Assembly: GCA_011390265.1 (NCBI GenBank)
Contig: JAABSU010000006.1
Coordinates: forward strand, 1-36,860
DNA: 36,860 nucleotides
From: Spirulina sp.
Lineage (GTDB): Bacteria > Cyanobacteriota > Cyanobacteriia > Cyanobacteriales > Spirulinaceae
Direction of reading: 5' to 3'
The notes under the pieces were generated by a model. It saw nothing but the letters and a program-made list of their open reading frames with translations. It did no database searches and had not been told where the DNA came from. Positions 34,680 to 36,860 of this stretch are shown here, piece by piece. Position numbers and translations under genes: made by a program. The stretch's first letter is position 1, and the number at the start of each line of letters is the position of its first letter.

Positions 34680-36860
34680 ATGCGGGGTTTAAGCGGTCTT
34701 CTCGGTGCGTTGCTTTGGTCGGGTTTGGTGGTGGGGGAGGGGGTTGGCGCTCTGGAGGGGAGGGCTGCGGTTCGATTCTTGGCGGAATCTCAGCGACTCT
34801 CTACACAGCCCCAGATGTCAGACTTGCCCCAGGAATGGCTTGTCGTGCAAAACTCACCACAGCGAGAACCTTCGGTTTTTGAAGGAGAGTTGAGCGAAGA
34901 GAGTCAAATTTTCGACTCTGATGGCACTTATTTTAATATTCATACTTTTACGGGTCAGGCAGGCGAAAACATCAAAATTGATTTAGTTAGTGATCAGTTT
35001 AATGCTTTTTTGTTGTTGCTTGATTCTGATGGCAATACGATTGCGAAAAATGATGATGGCGGCGAGAATAAAAATGCCAGAATTGTAATTACTTTACCTG
35101 TGGATGGTGAGTATTTCATTTTGGCAAATTCTTATCAATCAGGAGAAGTTGGCCGTTATCGCATTACCTTACAAAGTGCCACGGCAAATAATGATGAAGT
35201 TGCTGTACGAGCAGAACAACTTTTTCAAGAAGGCCAAACTTTCAGGAGAGATGGATCACTAGAATCCTTGCAAGCTGCAATTGAAAAGTGGGAAGCGGCG
35301 GTTCATCTCTATCAACAGGTGGGCGATCGCGGTGGCGAAGCTAACACCCTCCATGAGATCGGCAGTATCTACGATGACTTAGGCGAAAAGAGTCGGGCGC
35401 TGGAGTATTACAACCAAGCCTTGCTTATCAGACGGGAGGTGGGCGATCGCGGCGGCGAAGCTGCTACCCTGAATAATATCGGTATGACCTATTCTGACTT
35501 AGGAGAAAAGAGCCGGGCACTGGAGTTTTTCAACCAGGCCTTGCCCCTTCTTCGGGCGGTGGGCGATCGCGGTGGCGAAGCTGCCACCCTGAATAATATT
35601 GGTCTGGTCTACAACGCGTTAGGAGAAAAGAGCCGGGCACTGGAGTTTTTCAACCAAGCCTTGCCCCCGTGGCAGGCGGTGGGCGATCGCGGCGGTGAAG
35701 CCTTGACCCTCACTAATATCGGTGCAGTTTACGATTCGTTAGGAGAGAAGAGCCGGGCGCTGGAGTATTACAACCAAGCCTTGCCCCTTCTTCGGGCGGT
35801 GGGCGATCGCAGCGGCGAAGCAGTGACCCTCACTAATATCGGTGCAGTTTACGATTCGTTAGGAGAAACGAGCCGGGCGCTGGAGTTTTTAAACCAGGCC
35901 TTGCCCCTTTTTCGGGCGGTGGGCAATCGCGGCGGTGAAGCCTCGACACTCAATAATATCGGTTTGGTCTACTCTAACTTAGGAGAGAAGAGCCGGGCGC
36001 TGGAGTATTACAACCAAGCTTTGCCCCTTGCACGGGCGGTTGGCGATCGCGGCGGTGAAGCCTCGGCACTCAATAATATTGGTGGAGTCTACTCTTCGTT
36101 AGGAGAAAAGAGCCGAGCGCTGGAGTATTACAACCAAGCCTTGCCCCTCTGGCAGGCAATAGGTGATCGCAGCGGCGAAGCCTTGACCTTCAATAATATT
36201 GGCAGGGTCTACGATGATTTAGGAGAAAAGAGCCAGGCGCTGGAGTATTTGAACCAAACCTTGCCCCTGTATCGGGCGGTGGGCAATCGCAGCGGCGAAG
36301 CCATGGCTCTCAATAGTATCGGTGCGGTCTATTCTGACTTAGGAGAAAAGAGCCGGGCGCTGGAGTATTACAACCAAGCCTTGCCCCTCAGACGGGCGGT
36401 GGGCGATCTCAGCGGGGAAGGCACGACCCTCAATAATATCGGTTATGTCTACTTAGCACTAGGAGAACATCGTCAGGCGCTGGAGTATTTGAACCAAGCC
36501 TTGCCCCTCAGACGGGCGGTGGGCGATCTCAGTGGCGAAGCTCAGACCCTCACTAATATCGGTGCGGTCTACAATGCGTTAGGAGAAAAGAGCCGGGCGC
36601 TGGAGTTTTTCAATCAAGCCTTGCCCCTTGATCGGGCGGTGGGCGATCGCGGCGGCGAAGGCGTGACCCTCAATAATATCGGTGCGGTCTACGATGCGTT
36701 AGGAGAAAAGAGCCGGGCGCTGGAGTATTTCAATCAAGCCTTACCCCTTTATCAGGCGGTGGGCGATATCTCTGGTGAAGCGACAACACTGCGGAATGTG
36801 GCAGATACCCAACGCGAGCAAGGAGAACTCACAGCAGCACTCGCCAACATCCAAGCCTCT
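34680..36860 (+). CDS. Secreted PPC-TPR protein, probably TPR-CHAT; 3' end cut by window edge
   Basis: Open for 727 codons to the window edge. A signal-like N-terminus (residues 1-24) is followed by a PPC-type beta-sandwich (about residues 70-165: GTYFNIHTFTGQAGENIKID, FNAFLLLLDSDGNTIAKNDD, GEYFILANS). A helical linker follows, then at least 13 tetratricopeptide units of exactly 40 residues (consensus LGEKSRALEYYNQALPL). The last residues (ADTQREQGELTAALANIQAS) resemble the run-up to a CHAT protease domain in cyanobacterial TPR-CHAT proteins; CHAT itself is outside the window. ATG at 34680 was chosen over two in-frame GTGs directly before it. Confidence 0.85.
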   Translation, partial: MRGLSGLLGALLWSGLVVGEGVGALEGRAAVRFLAESQRLSTQPQMSDLPQEWLVVQNSPQREPSVFEGELSEESQIFDSDGTYFNIHTFTGQAGENIKIDLVSDQFNAFLLLLDSDGNTIAKNDDGGENKNARIVITLPVDGEYFILANSYQSGEVGRYRITLQSATANNDEVAVRAEQLFQEGQTFRRDGSLESLQAAIEKWEAAVHLYQQVGDRGGEANTLHEIGSIYDDLGEKSRALEYYNQALLIRREVGDRGGEAATLNNIGMTYSDLGEKSRALEFFNQALPLLRAVGDRGGEAATLNNIGLVYNALGEKSRALEFFNQALPPWQAVGDRGGEALTLTNIGAVYDSLGEKSRALEYYNQALPLLRAVGDRSGEAVTLTNIGAVYDSLGETSRALEFLNQALPLFRAVGNRGGEASTLNNIGLVYSNLGEKSRALEYYNQALPLARAVGDRGGEASALNNIGGVYSSLGEKSRALEYYNQALPLWQAIGDRSGEALTFNNIGRVYDDLGEKSQALEYLNQTLPLYRAVGNRSGEAMALNSIGAVYSDLGEKSRALEYYNQALPLRRAVGDLSGEGTTLNNIGYVYLALGEHRQALEYLNQALPLRRAVGDLSGEAQTLTNIGAVYNALGEKSRALEFFNQALPLDRAVGDRGGEGVTLNNIGAVYDALGEKSRALEYFNQALPLYQAVGDISGEATTLRNVADTQREQGELTAALANIQAS
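35321..36800 (+). repeat. Thirteen tandem 120-bp coding repeats (TPR units)
   Basis: Each unit is exactly 120 bp, beginning at GGGCGATCGC-type sequence (35321, 35441, 35561 and so on). Units share long DNA stretches such as TTAGGAGAAAAGAGCCGGGC. Seven units keep the HIP1 octamer GCGATCGC; in the others it has one change (for example CAATCGC or CGATCTC). The last unit (from 36761) is diverged. The DNA identity points to recent tandem duplication or gene conversion. Confidence 0.92.

Noticed and set aside
35321-36800. CRISPR array
   Set aside because: Units are 120 bp, coding and contiguous, without spacers.
1-36860. tRNA, rRNA, tmRNA or known riboswitch
   Set aside because: No cloverleaf, rRNA or known riboswitch signature was recognised by eye in the gaps; a covariance-model search was not possible here.

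Overview
The window is cyanobacterial. The octamer GCGATCGC (HIP1) occurs all through coding and non-coding DNA, and many genes are cyanobacterial markers: btpA, a rimO-crhR pair, a cyAbrB regulator, VKOR-thioredoxin fusions, orphan xisI, and a secreted TPR protein whose edge resembles the run-up to a CHAT domain. The genus cannot be fixed from the sequence alone. No tRNA, rRNA or CRISPR array was found.

Layout. 1-4459: two minus-strand c-di-GMP proteins (a REC-GGDEF-EAL regulator cut by the left edge, and a CHASE2-PAS-GGDEF membrane cyclase) separated by a small secreted-protein gene. 4527-7404: two tandem VKOR-thioredoxin oxidases and btpA, an envelope-redox and photosystem-I group. 7564-10601: rimO-crhR on the plus strand, closed by a strong terminator. 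10634-13808: thrC-lpxD and, tail to tail, a second lpxD. 13833-20738: a TerD protein, an AAA ATPase with a PD-(D/E)XK-like nuclease domain, an inverse-autotransporter-like barrel with a beta-helix, and a dCache-HAMP histidine kinase.

20740-25673 looks like an inserted block: an ABC exporter, a glycosyltransferase-sulfotransferase fusion and a second sulfotransferase, all on the minus strand. It is bracketed by the real 3' end of recR and a decayed second copy of that 3' end. Then come recR, a cyAbrB-type regulator behind a large leader hairpin, and a complete solo-tnpB IS element of the IS200/IS605 group. After that come an Rrf2 regulator, a pirin, a MacB-like permease and a phosphoketolase/transketolase-like enzyme.

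33107-34680 is a decay zone. A VapBC-like toxin-antitoxin locus has lost its middle and then received a tnpB-type element that itself shrank to 353 bp. Removing that element restores the toxin's C-terminal frame exactly. Next to it an orphan xisI sits between two roughly 90-bp direct repeats, beside a perfect 23-bp inverted repeat. The right edge cuts a secreted PPC-TPR protein with thirteen 120-bp DNA repeats.

The strongest leads are the reconstructable vapC/tnpB-remnant locus with its two predicted omega-RNA guides, the sulfotransferase/ABC block bracketed by recR ends, and the repeat-driven remodelling around xisI and the TPR gene. All names rest on reading motifs and recalling families; no database search was run.
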